From Kribbella flavida DSM 17836 (lineage in GTDB: Bacteria > Actinomycetota > Actinomycetes > Propionibacteriales > Kribbellaceae): DNA of 64,000 nt. Positions 32,602-41,645 of this stretch are shown piece by piece. Below the pieces are notes generated by a model that saw nothing but the letters and a program-made list of their open reading frames with translations, did not search any database and had not been told where the DNA came from. Both the position numbers and the translations under genes were made by a program. The stretch's first letter is position 1, and every line of letters begins with the position of its first letter. The stretch lies in contig NC_013729.1 of NCBI RefSeq assembly GCF_000024345.1, positions 4,588,001 to 4,652,000 on the forward strand, given 5' to 3'.

Positions 32602-35451
32602 GTGTTGCCCATCCGCCCGTCCCACCTGCTCAAAATCGGCCTACCAGCCGCCCTGGTAGCCGCCGGTCTGGCCACGATCACCGGCTCCTCGGTGTCCGCG
32701 GCCGAGCCCAAGCCTTTCTACAACGCCTTCCCGGTTCCCGGCCGGTCCGCGCCGGCAGCCGCCGAGGTCGAGGCGTACGACCCGCACTCGGTGCTGGTGA
32801 AGTTCTCGCCCAAGGCGAGCAAGTCCGCCCGAGCGAACGTCCTTGCCAAGCACAACAGCCGGCAGGCGGCCGCGCCCGTCACCGGTGACTACGCCACGGT
32901 CACCAGCAACGCGGCCGCCCCTGAGCTGCTCAAGAAGCTGAAGGCCGAGTCGAGCGTCGAGCTTGCCTCGCTCAACTACATCCGCAAGTCGGCGGCAACG
33001 CCGAACGACGAGTACTACGGCGTCGACCAGAAGTACTTGTCGACGATCCGGATGCCGGAGGCCTGGAACCTCTCCAAGTCCGCCGGCACCCAGACCGTCG
33101 CCGTTCTGGACACCGGTGTCGACGGCGGCCACCCGGAACTCGCGGGCCGGGTGTACACCGGGTACAACGCGCTCAACCCGAAGGCGTCGGCCAACGACGA
33201 CGAGGGCCACGGCACGATGGTCGCCGGCATCATCGCCGCGAACACCAACAACGGCCGCGGTGTGGCCGGCGTCGCCTGGAACGCCCGAATCCTGCCGGTC
33301 AAGGTCCTCAACGCCGAGGGTTCCGGCAGCGACTCCAGCGTCGTCGCGGGAATCAACTGGGCGGCGTCGCACGGCGCCCGGGTGATCAACATGTCGCTGG
33401 GCGGACGCAGCTACAACCCGGTGATGCACGACGCGGTCAAGAAGGCGGTTGCCAAGGGCATCGTCGTGGTCGCCGCCTCGGGCAACGAGTACGACAGTGT
33501 CCCGGAGTACCCGGCCGCGTTCCCGGAGACGATCTCGGTCGGCGCCACCGACAACAACGGCGCGCTGACCACGTTCAGCTCGTGGGGCGACTCGGTCGAC
33601 CTCACCGCGCCGGGCTGGAACATCCTCTCCACCGGTCCTCGGGCGTTGCTCGAGCCGGAATACCTGCCGTACCTCGGTGGCAGCGGCACCTCGTTCTCCG
33701 CGCCGATGGTCGCGGGCGTCGCGGCGATGCTGCGCAACAAGTACCCCAGCTGGACGCCCGCGCAGATCGAGGCGCGGCTCAAGTCCACGGCCCGGGACGC
33801 GGGTCCCCGGGGCATCGACCCGTACTACGGCGCCGGCGTGCTCGACGCCGCCAACGCCCTCGGCGCCACCTGGGCACCGGAGTTCTGGGCGGCCGGCCCG
33901 GACGGCAACGACCTGCCGGTCCGCGCCACCGCGATGACGACCTCGACCACGGGCGCGATCGGCACGGAAGGCGACGAGGACTGGTACTCGGTCCAGTCGT
34001 CCGCACCGCGGAACGTCACCGTCACCGTGAGCCCTCCTGGCTACGACCCGCGGAACCGCACGCAGAACCTGGACCCGATGCTGTCGGTGTACGACGCCCA
34101 GTTGCGGCTGATCGGTTTCAGCGACGCAGGCGACAAGGAGGCCGAGAAGGTGACGTTGACGCTGCCCGCGGGCCGCGCGTACCTCAAGGTCGCGAACTAC
34201 AACGGCTCTCGCGACAGCCGGCCGTACTCGCTGGCAGTGGCGGGAACCTCGACCGGCGGCAGCGCGGTCGGCCAGCGCGTTTGGTTGCGTGATTCGGCAC
34301 CTGCGAACCTGACCGGCGGTGTCCCGCAGAACTACCGGCCCTCGGTGGCCTTCGAGCGGCCGTTCGCCACCGCGAGCATGGGCGGGATCAAGCTGCTGCA
34401 CGGCAAGACCGGCGCGACGATCGCGGCGACGACGGCGTACGAGGCAGACACCAACCGCGTCACGATCGCTCCGACCAGCCCGCTGCAGGACAACACGCCG
34501 TACCGGATCTCCGTGCGCGGCGTGAAGGACACCAGTGGGGCGACGATGCCCGGAAGCCACCACATCGCCTTCCGGACCGTCGACGTCGCGCCGGCGCCGA
34601 TCACCAACTTCACCGTGACCGGTCAGTACGGCTCGGCGGGGATGAAGTGGACGTTGCCGGGCATCACCGACCTCGACCAGGTCGTCGTCCGGCGCAACGC
34701 CGGCACCACCCCGCCGAGCGCCCCGAACACGGGCACCGCGGCGTACGGCGGTCAGGCGTCGAGCGCGACGGCGACGGGGCTGGCCAACGCGACCAGCTAC
34801 GCGTTCCGTGCGTGGGTGAAGGACCGCAGCGGCAAGTGGAGCTCGTCGGTCACAGCCAATCTGACCGGGACCTACACCAGCCTGTCGGCCAACGCCACCG
34901 CGCTGAACTTCGGCGGCAAGGTCACGCTCAGCGGTAGCGCCGTCCGCGTCGACACGAAGGCGCCGCTGGCCGGCGTACCGGTCTCGCTCTACGGCCGGAA
35001 CAAGAACAGCTCGACCTGGCGTGAGATCACTCGGGTCGCGACCAGCGCCACCGGTCAGTACAGCGTGAGTTACCAGCCGACGTACTCGACGGTGTTCGCC
35101 TGGGGCTACAACGGTTCGGCGACGCTGCTCGGTTCGCGGACCGGCAACTGGACGGTCGACGTCCGTCCGACGATCACCGCGAACCTGTCGGCGACGTCGA
35201 TCAAGCTGGGCGCCTCGACCACCTTCTACGGCTACGTCCGCCCGCAGCACGCCGGCTCCTCGGTCTACCTGCAGCGCTCCACGGGCTCGACCTGGACCAC
35301 CATCACGTCCACCAAGCTGAACTCCACGGGCAACTACGCCTTCTCCATCAAGCCGACCGCCCGTGCCGGCTACACCTACCGCGTCGTCTTCCAAAGCGAC
35401 GGCGACCACGCCACCGGCGTCAGCCCGGCCAAGAGCTTCACGGTCAGCTGA
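32602..35451 (+). CDS. Secreted S8 family serine protease (subtilase) with C-terminal Ig/FnIII-like modules
   Basis: 949 residues from a GTG at 32602 (GGGGGG ahead). Signal peptide to about 33 (VSA-AEPK). An inhibitor-like propeptide follows to about 130, then the subtilisin domain with catalytic Asp170 (AVLDTGVDGGHP), His203 (DDEGHGTMVAG), oxyanion Asn295 (AASGNEYD) and Ser364 (GGSGTSFSAPMVAG). Residues about 430-550 are a PPC-like domain, 555-660 an SbsA Ig-like domain (TPYRISVRGVKDTSG), 665-760 FnIII-like, and 760-949 two Ig-like repeats with TLSGSAVRVDTKAPLAGVPV and TTFYGYVRPQHAGS segments. Secreted endopeptidase. A TTGACA at 32516-32521 may be its -35. A terminator follows at 35466. Confidence 0.93.
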   Translation: MLPIRPSHLLKIGLPAALVAAGLATITGSSVSAAEPKPFYNAFPVPGRSAPAAAEVEAYDPHSVLVKFSPKASKSARANVLAKHNSRQAAAPVTGDYATVTSNAAAPELLKKLKAESSVELASLNYIRKSAATPNDEYYGVDQKYLSTIRMPEAWNLSKSAGTQTVAVLDTGVDGGHPELAGRVYTGYNALNPKASANDDEGHGTMVAGIIAANTNNGRGVAGVAWNARILPVKVLNAEGSGSDSSVVAGINWAASHGARVINMSLGGRSYNPVMHDAVKKAVAKGIVVVAASGNEYDSVPEYPAAFPETISVGATDNNGALTTFSSWGDSVDLTAPGWNILSTGPRALLEPEYLPYLGGSGTSFSAPMVAGVAAMLRNKYPSWTPAQIEARLKSTARDAGPRGIDPYYGAGVLDAANALGATWAPEFWAAGPDGNDLPVRATAMTTSTTGAIGTEGDEDWYSVQSSAPRNVTVTVSPPGYDPRNRTQNLDPMLSVYDAQLRLIGFSDAGDKEAEKVTLTLPAGRAYLKVANYNGSRDSRPYSLAVAGTSTGGSAVGQRVWLRDSAPANLTGGVPQNYRPSVAFERPFATASMGGIKLLHGKTGATIAATTAYEADTNRVTIAPTSPLQDNTPYRISVRGVKDTSGATMPGSHHIAFRTVDVAPAPITNFTVTGQYGSAGMKWTLPGITDLDQVVVRRNAGTTPPSAPNTGTAAYGGQASSATATGLANATSYAFRAWVKDRSGKWSSSVTANLTGTYTSLSANATALNFGGKVTLSGSAVRVDTKAPLAGVPVSLYGRNKNSSTWREITRVATSATGQYSVSYQPTYSTVFAWGYNGSATLLGSRTGNWTVDVRPTITANLSATSIKLGASTTFYGYVRPQHAGSSVYLQRSTGSTWTTITSTKLNSTGNYAFSIKPTARAGYTYRVVFQSDGDHATGVSPAKSFTVS

Positions 35452-35465
35452 TCTGGTCTCACTTC

Positions 35466-35505
35466 ACGGCCCCTGTCCCCGTCCGCCGACGAGGGCAGGG
35501 GCCGT
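35466..35505 (+). terminator. Hairpin terminator after the subtilase
   Basis: ACGGCCCCTG (35466-35475) pairs perfectly with CAGGGGCCGT (35496-35505), extended by CCC/GGG after a one-base bulge. It lies 14 bases past the stop. Confidence 0.75.
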
Positions 35506-35540
35506 TCGCGTTGAGAGCCGCAGCCCCAGTTCGTCGGAGT

Positions 35541-37025
35541 TCAAGGAGCGTAGTGCTGGACTGCGCCGTCGGTTGGGTCGGTGAGGGTGTGGGCTATGGC
35601 GCGGGCTTCGGTGAGGATCTCTGGTAGGTCGACGGTGGTGAGGGTGCGGTTGCGGACTACCACCTCGCCGTCTACCACGACGTGGACTACGTCGGTGGGG
35701 CGGACCGAGTACACGAGCGCGGCCAAGGGGTTGTGGAGGGGCTGGTTATGGGGTGCGGAGAGGTCGAGGAGGGTGATGTCGGCTCGGCGGCCTGGCTCGA
35801 GGGCGCCGGTTCGGGTGGGGTGGCCTGCTGCGGTGGCGCCGCCTCGGGTGGCTAGGCGGAGGGTGTCGGAGAGGGGCATCCACTCGGCGTCTTGTTCTCG
35901 GTGCTTCTGGGTGAGGGCGACGAGGCGGAGGGACTCCCAGACGTCGAGAGTGTTGTGGACGGCGGCGCCGTCGGTGCCGATGCCGATGCCGATACCGGCG
36001 GACTGGAGTTCGCGGATAGGGGTGGTGGAGTCCATCGCGAGCTTGAGGTAGACCTTGGGGCAGCAGGCGATGGACGTGTGGGGAGCGTGCGGCTGAAGGA
36101 CGGGAAGGTCCGTCGGCAGGATGCCGCAGCCGTGGGCTATCAGGGTGCCTGTGTCCAGGACGCCCGTTCGGTCGAGGATTTCGATCGGGGTGGCGCCGTG
36201 GCGGCGCTGGGACGAGCGGGTCTGGTCGAGGGTCTCGGCGGCGTGGAGGTGGATGCGGAATTCTTCGGCGCGAGCTATCTCGGCCGTGCGTTCGAGGTCC
36301 TCGTCGGAGACGGTGTAGGGCGCGTGGGGACCGAGGCTTGCCGTGATCCGCGGAGGCCGGCCGCCGGCGGGCTCGATGCCGAGGGCTCGAATCTGCCGCG
36401 CGGTGTCGAACGCCGCTTCGCGGGCTTCGGAGCCGGTGGAGGAGAAGAAGGTGGGGGCCAGGTCGGCGCGGATGCCGGTCTCTAGCGCGGCGAGGGCGAT
36501 CTGGTCGGCGTGGAAGTAGTGGTCGACGAAGGTGGTGACGCCGGCCAGCAACATCTCGGCGCAAGCGAGGCGGGCGCCGGCCCGAACGCGTGCGGGCGTC
36601 AGGTTCATCTCCATCGGCCAGATCTTCTGGTTGAACCAGGCGTCGATCGGGACGTCCTCGGCGGCACCACGCATCATCACCATCGGGCTGTGGGTATGGG
36701 AGTTCGTCAAGCCCGGGACGGCGAGCAGACCGTGGGCGTCGAGGATCTCCGGCTGACTCGCGTCAGGCACGCCGGGCGGCGCCGCGGCGCTCGAAGGGTG
36801 CGTCGCCAGGGTGGGGGTCGGCCCCACAGCGGCCTGCCCGAACCTCTCGGGAGGTGCCGATCGCTGGTCTCGGAACGCTCGGGCCGACGGCGGGACGGTG
36901 CCCGAGGGTGTGATCGAAACGATCTCGCCGTCGATCACCAGGATGTCCTGGGCCTCGTCGACGCGACACTCCTCTGTTTCAGGAACGACGAGGAGCGAGC
37001 AGTTGCGGATGAGTAGGCGTGACAC
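35541..37025 (-). CDS. Metal-dependent amidohydrolase (ATZ/TRZ, SAH/8-oxoguanine deaminase-like)
   Basis: 494 residues. Amidohydrolase ligands: HTH in GLTNSHTHSPMVMMRG, His in IHLHAAETLDQT, His in IAHGCG and Asp in GIGTDGAAVHN, with the N- and C-terminal beta-sandwich pieces (LLIRNCSLLVVP, GRRADITLLDLSA). Family members deaminate or dechlorinate purine-, pyrimidine- or triazine-like rings. Residues about 53-95 form an unusual Pro/Ala-rich insertion between the first sandwich strands and the barrel. GTG at 37025 with GGAGG. Codon use and local composition differ visibly from the neighbours (many gtg/ggg triplets, wordy G-runs), so a separate history is possible. Substrate not determinable. Confidence 0.9.
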   Translation of the reverse strand: MSRLLIRNCSLLVVPETEECRVDEAQDILVIDGEIVSITPSGTVPPSARAFRDQRSAPPERFGQAAVGPTPTLATHPSSAAAPPGVPDASQPEILDAHGLLAVPGLTNSHTHSPMVMMRGAAEDVPIDAWFNQKIWPMEMNLTPARVRAGARLACAEMLLAGVTTFVDHYFHADQIALAALETGIRADLAPTFFSSTGSEAREAAFDTARQIRALGIEPAGGRPPRITASLGPHAPYTVSDEDLERTAEIARAEEFRIHLHAAETLDQTRSSQRRHGATPIEILDRTGVLDTGTLIAHGCGILPTDLPVLQPHAPHTSIACCPKVYLKLAMDSTTPIRELQSAGIGIGIGTDGAAVHNTLDVWESLRLVALTQKHREQDAEWMPLSDTLRLATRGGATAAGHPTRTGALEPGRRADITLLDLSAPHNQPLHNPLAALVYSVRPTDVVHVVVDGEVVVRNRTLTTVDLPEILTEARAIAHTLTDPTDGAVQHYAP

Positions 37026-37165
37026 GCGTCCTCCCTCTTGGCTCGAAGTAGCAGTTTCGCTCAGCTACGGGGCAGCCCGCCCGGGTCAGAACAACCCCCT
37101 GCGTAACAGGGGTCCCAGGGGTTTCAACTCGTCCTGAATCTGGGCAAGAGGTCCGACCGCCAGGG

Positions 37166-37193
37166 GAACATATGTTCGAATCTGGGGTACTGT
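37166..37193 (+). promoter_or_regulatory. LexA (SOS) box and -10 of the alkB-like gene
   Basis: GAAC-ATAT-GTTC at 37166-37177 is a perfect match to the actinobacterial/Gram-positive LexA core, followed by CGAA. A TACTGT -10 (37188-37193) comes next, six bases before the ATG at 37200. The box occupies the -35 region, so LexA would block polymerase. Confidence 0.75.
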
Positions 37194-37199
37194 GGCGTC

Positions 37200-37844
37200 A
37201 TGGGTGCTGACCTCCAAGCGTCCTTGTTGGATGCCTTCGCTGATCCGGAGCTCGGTTCGCTGAGCGCGATCCAGCGGGCCGAACTGAGCCACGGCGCATG
37301 GATCGACGTGCTGCCGGGGTGGTTGTCCGGTGCCGACCAGGTGTACGAGCGACTGGCGGCGGACGTGCCGTGGCGTGAGGAACGCCGGCAGATGTACGAC
37401 CGGGTGGTCGACGTACCGCGACTGCTGTGCTTCTACGGCGAGAGCGACACGTTGCCCTTGCCGATCCTGGAGGAGGCGCGCGATCTCCTCAGCGAGCACT
37501 ACACCGAGGAGCTGGGCGAGCCGTTCCGTACGGCGGGGTTGTGCTTCTACCGCGACGGGCGCGACAGCGTCGCCTGGCACGGAGATCGGCTGGGTCGCGG
37601 CAACGCCGAGGACACGATGGTGGCGATTCTGTCTGTCGGCGAGCCGCGGATCCTGGCCCTGCGCCCCCGGCCGGGATCGCTGAGCGGGCCGGTGAGCTCG
37701 ACGATCCGGTACCCGCTCGGGCACGGGGACCTGATCGTGATGGGTGGTTCGTGCCAGCGCACGTGGGAGCATGCGATTCCCAAGGCGTCGGGCCGGGTCG
37801 GGCCGCGGATCAGTATCCAGTTCCGCCCGCGCGGGGTGCGCTGA
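37200..37844 (+). CDS. AlkB-like Fe(II)/2-oxoglutarate dioxygenase (alkylated nucleic acid repair)
   Basis: 214 residues. Jelly-roll Fe(II)/2OG core with iron ligands His127 and Asp129 (SVAWHGDRLG) and His191 (TWEHAIPK), and 2-oxoglutarate/substrate arginines Arg203 and Arg209 in GPRISIQFRP. LLCFYGES and GLCFYRDGRDSV match the substrate-lid strands of bacterial AlkB homologues. The enzyme oxidatively removes 1-methyladenine/3-methylcytosine-type damage from DNA or RNA. ATG at 37200 immediately downstream of a LexA-box promoter, so it should be SOS-induced, unlike E. coli alkB, which belongs to the Ada regulon. Between 37026 and 37165 there is only a small CCCCTG/CAGGGG hairpin. Confidence 0.93.
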   Translation: MGADLQASLLDAFADPELGSLSAIQRAELSHGAWIDVLPGWLSGADQVYERLAADVPWREERRQMYDRVVDVPRLLCFYGESDTLPLPILEEARDLLSEHYTEELGEPFRTAGLCFYRDGRDSVAWHGDRLGRGNAEDTMVAILSVGEPRILALRPRPGSLSGPVSSTIRYPLGHGDLIVMGGSCQRTWEHAIPKASGRVGPRISIQFRPRGVR

Positions 37845-37902
37845 GTCGGACGGCGGCCAGGGCAGATCAGTCATCAGGCACGCTCCCTGCAGGGGTGAGT
37901 GG

Positions 37903-38385
37903 TCAGGCGACAGAGGACAGGCCGGGTCTCGTCGAGGCAGTGGCCGGGTCGGCAACCACCTCCAGCGCCGGATCGGCCGGCAGGACCGCATCGCGCGAGG
38001 CGATGTAGAAGCCGAGAAGCCGCACGCCGGTCGTCCGGCAGACTCGGGCAGCGGCCTCGGCCCACTCGCGGTCGTCATCGGAGATCGCGGCCGGTCCCGG
38101 TCGGCTCAGCGCGAGCATGAGCGCACCGCCGGGATAGACCTGAAGCGGCCGGACCACCGGCCTGAGCGCCGCAGCGAGCTGTGGCGGCCGATGCTCGTCG
38201 AGCAGTTCGCACAGGTCGATCACGACCGCGCCGCGAAAGCAGTCCTGCTCGTCGCAGATGAAGAGGGTGAGAGCGCCACGGCGGCGATCGCCCGCAGTGC
38301 AGTAGAGGTCCACGACGTCGGCAGCGATCAGTACGTCGGACAGCGGGCGTCGGCGCCAGTCCTTGGGAAGGTCGGTGAAGGTCAT
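37903..38385 (-). CDS. Conserved actinobacterial protein of unknown function
   Basis: 160 residues, soluble, starting MTFTDLPKDWRRRPLSDVL. Alternating beta strands and helices are visible: RRGALTLFICDEQDCF, GAVVIDLCELL, GGALMLALSRPGP, DDREWAEAAARVC, GVRLLGFYIASRDAVL. I have seen this layout in short actinobacterial hypothetical proteins that precede or follow DNA-metabolism genes, but cannot name a function. ATG at 38385, divergent from the MFS gene and convergent with alkB. Confidence 0.8.
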   Translation of the reverse strand: MTFTDLPKDWRRRPLSDVLIAADVVDLYCTAGDRRRGALTLFICDEQDCFRGAVVIDLCELLDEHRPPQLAAALRPVVRPLQVYPGGALMLALSRPGPAAISDDDREWAEAAARVCRTTGVRLLGFYIASRDAVLPADPALEVVADPATASTRPGLSSVA

Positions 38386-38505
38386 ATCTAGAAGGTGCCG
38401 TCATTCCCTCCGCGTTCGAGCGTTGTCCACAGACATTAATTGGCCCATTTTGTCAGGCGCGTAATGGACCTGCCTGCTGGGCCGCTACGCTTCTAGCCTC
38501 GAAGC

Positions 38506-39771
38506 ATGACGACCACAGAGCGTGCCACGAAGCTGTTGCCGCCGGCCGGCGCACCGAGAAACCTCGCCTTGGCCCAGCTGGCGAACTCCATCGGCGACGG
38601 AGCCTTCATCGTCACGTCGGCCCTGTTCTTCACCCGGGTCGTCGGCCTGTCCACCGCTCAGGTGGGCCTTGGGCTGACGATCGCCTGGCTGGTCGGCTTC
38701 CTGACCGGGGTCCCGCTCGGCCATCTGGCCGATCGCAACGGTCCGCGCGGCGTCGCGATCCTGCTGGCCGTGTCCACCGCGCTGTCGGTCGGCTCGTTCC
38801 TCGTCGTCCGCAGCTTCCCGCTGTTCCTGATCGCCGCGATCGCCTACGCCAGCAGCCAGACCGGCCTCACGGCCGCCCGCCAAGCACTGCTGGCAGGCCT
38901 TGTCTCGCCGACCGAGCGCACGCGAATCCGGGCGTTCCTGCAAGCCACCGTGAACGCGGGGCTCGCCGTGGGTGCCGCACTCGGCGGCGTTGCGCTCCAC
39001 TTCGACACCAAGACGGCGTACCTGGCGGTGTTCACGATCGACGCGGTCAGCTTCCTGATCGCGGCGGCGCTGATCCACCGCGTCCCGCCGGTCGCCGCCG
39101 TACGAATCGCCAGAGCGGGCGAGCCCCGGCTCGCGGTGCTCCGCGACCGCCCGTACGCCGTACTGACGTTGCTGAACGCGGTGATGCTCATGTTCATGCC
39201 GCTGCTCAGCCTGGTCGCTCCGCTGTGGATCGTGGAGCGCACCAACGCGCCCGGCTGGGTGGTCGCCTCCCTGCTGGTCATCAACACGCTCGGCGTCACG
39301 CTGTTCCAGGTGCGCATCGCCCGCAGCGTCACGAACCTCCGCACGGCGACGCGCTCGGTCCGGTTCGCCGGGGTCGCCATGCTGACCGCGTGCGGGGTGT
39401 TCGCACTGTCGGCGATCGGCATGGCCCCCGCGGTCACGGCCGTCGTCCTTGCCGCGGCAGCCGCGTTGCTCACCTTCGGCGAGATGAAGCTCGCATCCGG
39501 TGCGTGGGAGATCAGCTTCGGTCTCGCCCCGGCGGAGCAGCAGGGCCAGTACCAGGGGTTCTTCGGCACGGGCCCTGCCATTGCCCGGATGTTGGGCCCG
39601 GCGCTGCTGACCACACTTGTGCTCGGTTGGGGTGCGGCCGGCTGGATGGTGGTCGGTGCACTGTTCCTGGGGACCAGTTGTGTGACTGGTCCCGCCGTAC
39701 GATGGGCCGCACGGACTCGGTCCGCCAGCAAGGCGGATCAGCCGACGCTGGTAGAGGAGTACGCCGCCTGA
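38506..39771 (+). CDS. MFS transporter
   Basis: 421 residues with twelve predicted membrane segments. The intracellular loop 2 signature of MFS drug/solute carriers is GVPLGHLADRNGPRGVAIL (about 67-85). ASSQTGLTAARQALLAGLV in TM4-5 and a central loop around 190-215 separate the two six-helix halves; FFGTGPAIARMLGPALLT lies in TM11. ATG at 38506. The last base of its TGA is the first base of the next ATG, so the flavoprotein gene is translationally coupled. Substrate unknown; a proton-driven efflux pump is the default guess. Confidence 0.92.
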   Translation: MTTTERATKLLPPAGAPRNLALAQLANSIGDGAFIVTSALFFTRVVGLSTAQVGLGLTIAWLVGFLTGVPLGHLADRNGPRGVAILLAVSTALSVGSFLVVRSFPLFLIAAIAYASSQTGLTAARQALLAGLVSPTERTRIRAFLQATVNAGLAVGAALGGVALHFDTKTAYLAVFTIDAVSFLIAAALIHRVPPVAAVRIARAGEPRLAVLRDRPYAVLTLLNAVMLMFMPLLSLVAPLWIVERTNAPGWVVASLLVINTLGVTLFQVRIARSVTNLRTATRSVRFAGVAMLTACGVFALSAIGMAPAVTAVVLAAAAALLTFGEMKLASGAWEISFGLAPAEQQGQYQGFFGTGPAIARMLGPALLTTLVLGWGAAGWMVVGALFLGTSCVTGPAVRWAARTRSASKADQPTLVEEYAA

Positions 39772-40409
39772 TGGAGATTCCCGGCCTGGTCGAGATCACT
39801 AGCTATGCCGAACTGCGGGAGCTGGTACCCGAGCCACTGGCCCACGCCGCCGACAAGACCCGCAAGGAGCTGCACGAGCTCGACAAGCAGTGGCTCGCCG
39901 CCTCGCCGTTCTGCCTGGTCGCCACCTCGGCCGCCGACGGCAGCTGCGACGTCTCGCCCAAGGGCGACCCGGCCGGCTTCACCAAAGTGCTCGACGACAG
40001 CACCATCGCCATCCCCGAGCGCACGGGCAACCGTCGCATCGACGGCTTCCAGAACATTCTCAGCAACCCCCAGGTCGGCCTGATCTTCCTGATCCCGGGC
40101 CGGGGCGAGACGCTGCGCATCAACGGGCGCGCGCGGATCGTCCGGGAGGCTCCGTTCTTCGACGACATGGTGGTGAAGGGCAACCGTCCGCAGCTGGCCC
40201 TGCTGGTGGAGATCGAGGAGATCTTCCACCACTGCTCGAAGGCCTTCCTGCGGTCGAAGCTGTGGAAGGCCGAGACCTGGCAGCCGGACGCGGTACCCAG
40301 CCGGGCGAAGATCGCCAAGACGCTGGACCGGCCGAACGACGACTTGGCCGAGCTGGAGGAATACTACGGGCCGAAGTACGAGACCGGGATCTACAACGGC
40401 AGGTACTGA
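39771..40409 (+). CDS. Pyridoxamine 5'-phosphate oxidase-like FMN-binding protein
   Basis: 212 residues in the split-barrel flavin family (MSMEG_1061-like subgroup). FMN-contacting segments: FCLVATSAADGSCDVSPKGDPAGF (about 43-66), STIAIPERTGNRRIDGFQNIL and VGLIFLIPGRGETLRINGRARIV, with the Arg/Asn pair binding the FMN phosphate. IFHHCSKAFLRSKLW in the C-terminal part is typical of this subgroup. Likely a reductase or oxidase using FMN or F420. ATG at 39771 overlaps the MFS stop (TGATGG). Operon with the MFS transporter suggests modification of the compound it exports or imports. Confidence 0.9.
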   Translation: MEIPGLVEITSYAELRELVPEPLAHAADKTRKELHELDKQWLAASPFCLVATSAADGSCDVSPKGDPAGFTKVLDDSTIAIPERTGNRRIDGFQNILSNPQVGLIFLIPGRGETLRINGRARIVREAPFFDDMVVKGNRPQLALLVEIEEIFHHCSKAFLRSKLWKAETWQPDAVPSRAKIAKTLDRPNDDLAELEEYYGPKYETGIYNGRY

Positions 40410-40487
40410 GGTACTCCGTCAGGCGCAGACCCCGGTACGCCGTGGCGGCGATGACAGGTGGTCGCCACGGGCCCTACCGTTCTCAGA

Positions 40488-41615
40488 GTGAGCACTACTG
40501 CGCCGACCGGTCAGTCCCAGGTGAAGCGAATCGCTTTGCCTGCGATCATCTCGGTTCTGGCCGTCTTCGGTTCGTTCGCCGCGTCCCGTGGTCAGGAGGA
40601 CCGGCGGGCGGCCGACTGGTTCATGGTCACCCTCGTCCTGATCGGCTCCGTGTCGCTCTACTGGCTGCGGACCAAGCCGGTCGTGGTGGTGTGGACGACA
40701 GCGCTCTCGACGCTGGTCTACATGCTGAGGGAGTACGCGTACGGCGCGGTGATCTTCAGCTTCGCCATCGCCGTGTTCGTGGCCATCCGGATGGGTCACC
40801 GGGTGGCCGGCTGGTCCGCGCTCGTCGCTCTGTACTGCGGGCACGTGCTGGGACGCCTCGTGCTCGGCACCAACGACCAGAGCGTCTACCAGGTCCTCCT
40901 GGTCGGCACGCTGTTCTGCGTACTCGGCTTCCTGGCTGAGCTGTTCCGCAGTCACCGGGAGCGGGTGCTGGCAGCTCAGCGCACCCGGGAGGAGGAGGAA
41001 CTGCGCCGCGCCGGTGAGGAGCGTCTCCGGATCGCGCAGGAGCTGCACGACGTCGTGGCGCACCACATCTCGCTCATCAACGTCCAGGCGTCGTCAGCGC
41101 TGCACCTGGTCGATCGGCAGCCGGAGCAGGCAGCTCCTGCTCTTGCCGCGATCAAGGACGCGAGCAAGGAAGCGCTGGTCGAACTACGGTCGATTGTCGG
41201 CATCCTGCGGCAGACGGACGAGTCGGCACCGCGGCAACCGGTCGCCGGACTCGAGCGGCTGGAGCATCTGATCACCGGCACGTCCAGGGCTGGGCTCGAG
41301 GTGCACACGATCGTGCACGGCGATCCGCGGCCGTTGCCGACGGGGTTGGACCGCGCGGCGTTCCGGATCATCCAGGAGTCGCTGACGAACATCGTCCGGC
41401 ACGCGAAGGCCAGTGCGGCGACGGTACGCATCCAGTACGGCGAGGAGGCGTTGGTGCTGCAGGTGGACGACGACGGGGAGTCGCTGACCGGTCCGCCGCA
41501 GGAGGGCAACGGGATCATCGGCATGCGCGAGCGTGCCACCGCGCTGGGCGGCACGCTCACCGCGAGCCGGACTCCGACCGGGAGCCTCCGGATCGTGGCA
41601 CAGCTACCGCTGTAG
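40488..41615 (+). CDS. Sensor histidine kinase, NarL-type, without adjacent regulator
   Basis: 375 residues from a GTG at 40488, seven bases after a TACCGT -10 (leaderless). About five or six membrane segments in residues 15-155, a coiled-coil linker (RSHRERVLAAQRTREEEELRRAGEERLRIAQ), HisKA_3 with His187 (QELHDVVAHHISLI), and HATPase with N-box IIQESLTNIVRHAK and G-box GNGIIGMRERATALGG. Complete and probably active. No response regulator gene follows; the unpaired regulator at 47323 is the nearest candidate partner. Two hairpins close the transcript. Confidence 0.92.
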   Translation: MSTTAPTGQSQVKRIALPAIISVLAVFGSFAASRGQEDRRAADWFMVTLVLIGSVSLYWLRTKPVVVVWTTALSTLVYMLREYAYGAVIFSFAIAVFVAIRMGHRVAGWSALVALYCGHVLGRLVLGTNDQSVYQVLLVGTLFCVLGFLAELFRSHRERVLAAQRTREEEELRRAGEERLRIAQELHDVVAHHISLINVQASSALHLVDRQPEQAAPALAAIKDASKEALVELRSIVGILRQTDESAPRQPVAGLERLEHLITGTSRAGLEVHTIVHGDPRPLPTGLDRAAFRIIQESLTNIVRHAKASAATVRIQYGEEALVLQVDDDGESLTGPPQEGNGIIGMRERATALGGTLTASRTPTGSLRIVAQLPL

Positions 41616-41644
41616 TGGTAGCTGCATCCAGTACGGCGTACTGG
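41601..41644. terminator. Double hairpin between convergent kinase and lldD genes
   Basis: CAGCTACC (41601-41608) with GGTAGCTG (41617-41624), then CCAGTAC (41628-41634) with GTACTGG (41638-41644). Both stems are perfect, and they overlap the kinase stop and abut the lldD stop. Confidence 0.65.
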
Positions 41645-41645
41645 G

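Noticed and set aside
37086-38078. 330-codon minus-strand frame covering alkB, ending IQDELKPLGPLLRRGLF
   Set aside because: The end looks protein-like, but the frame is antisense to alkB with intact catalytic residues and LexA control, and no homologous domain is visible.
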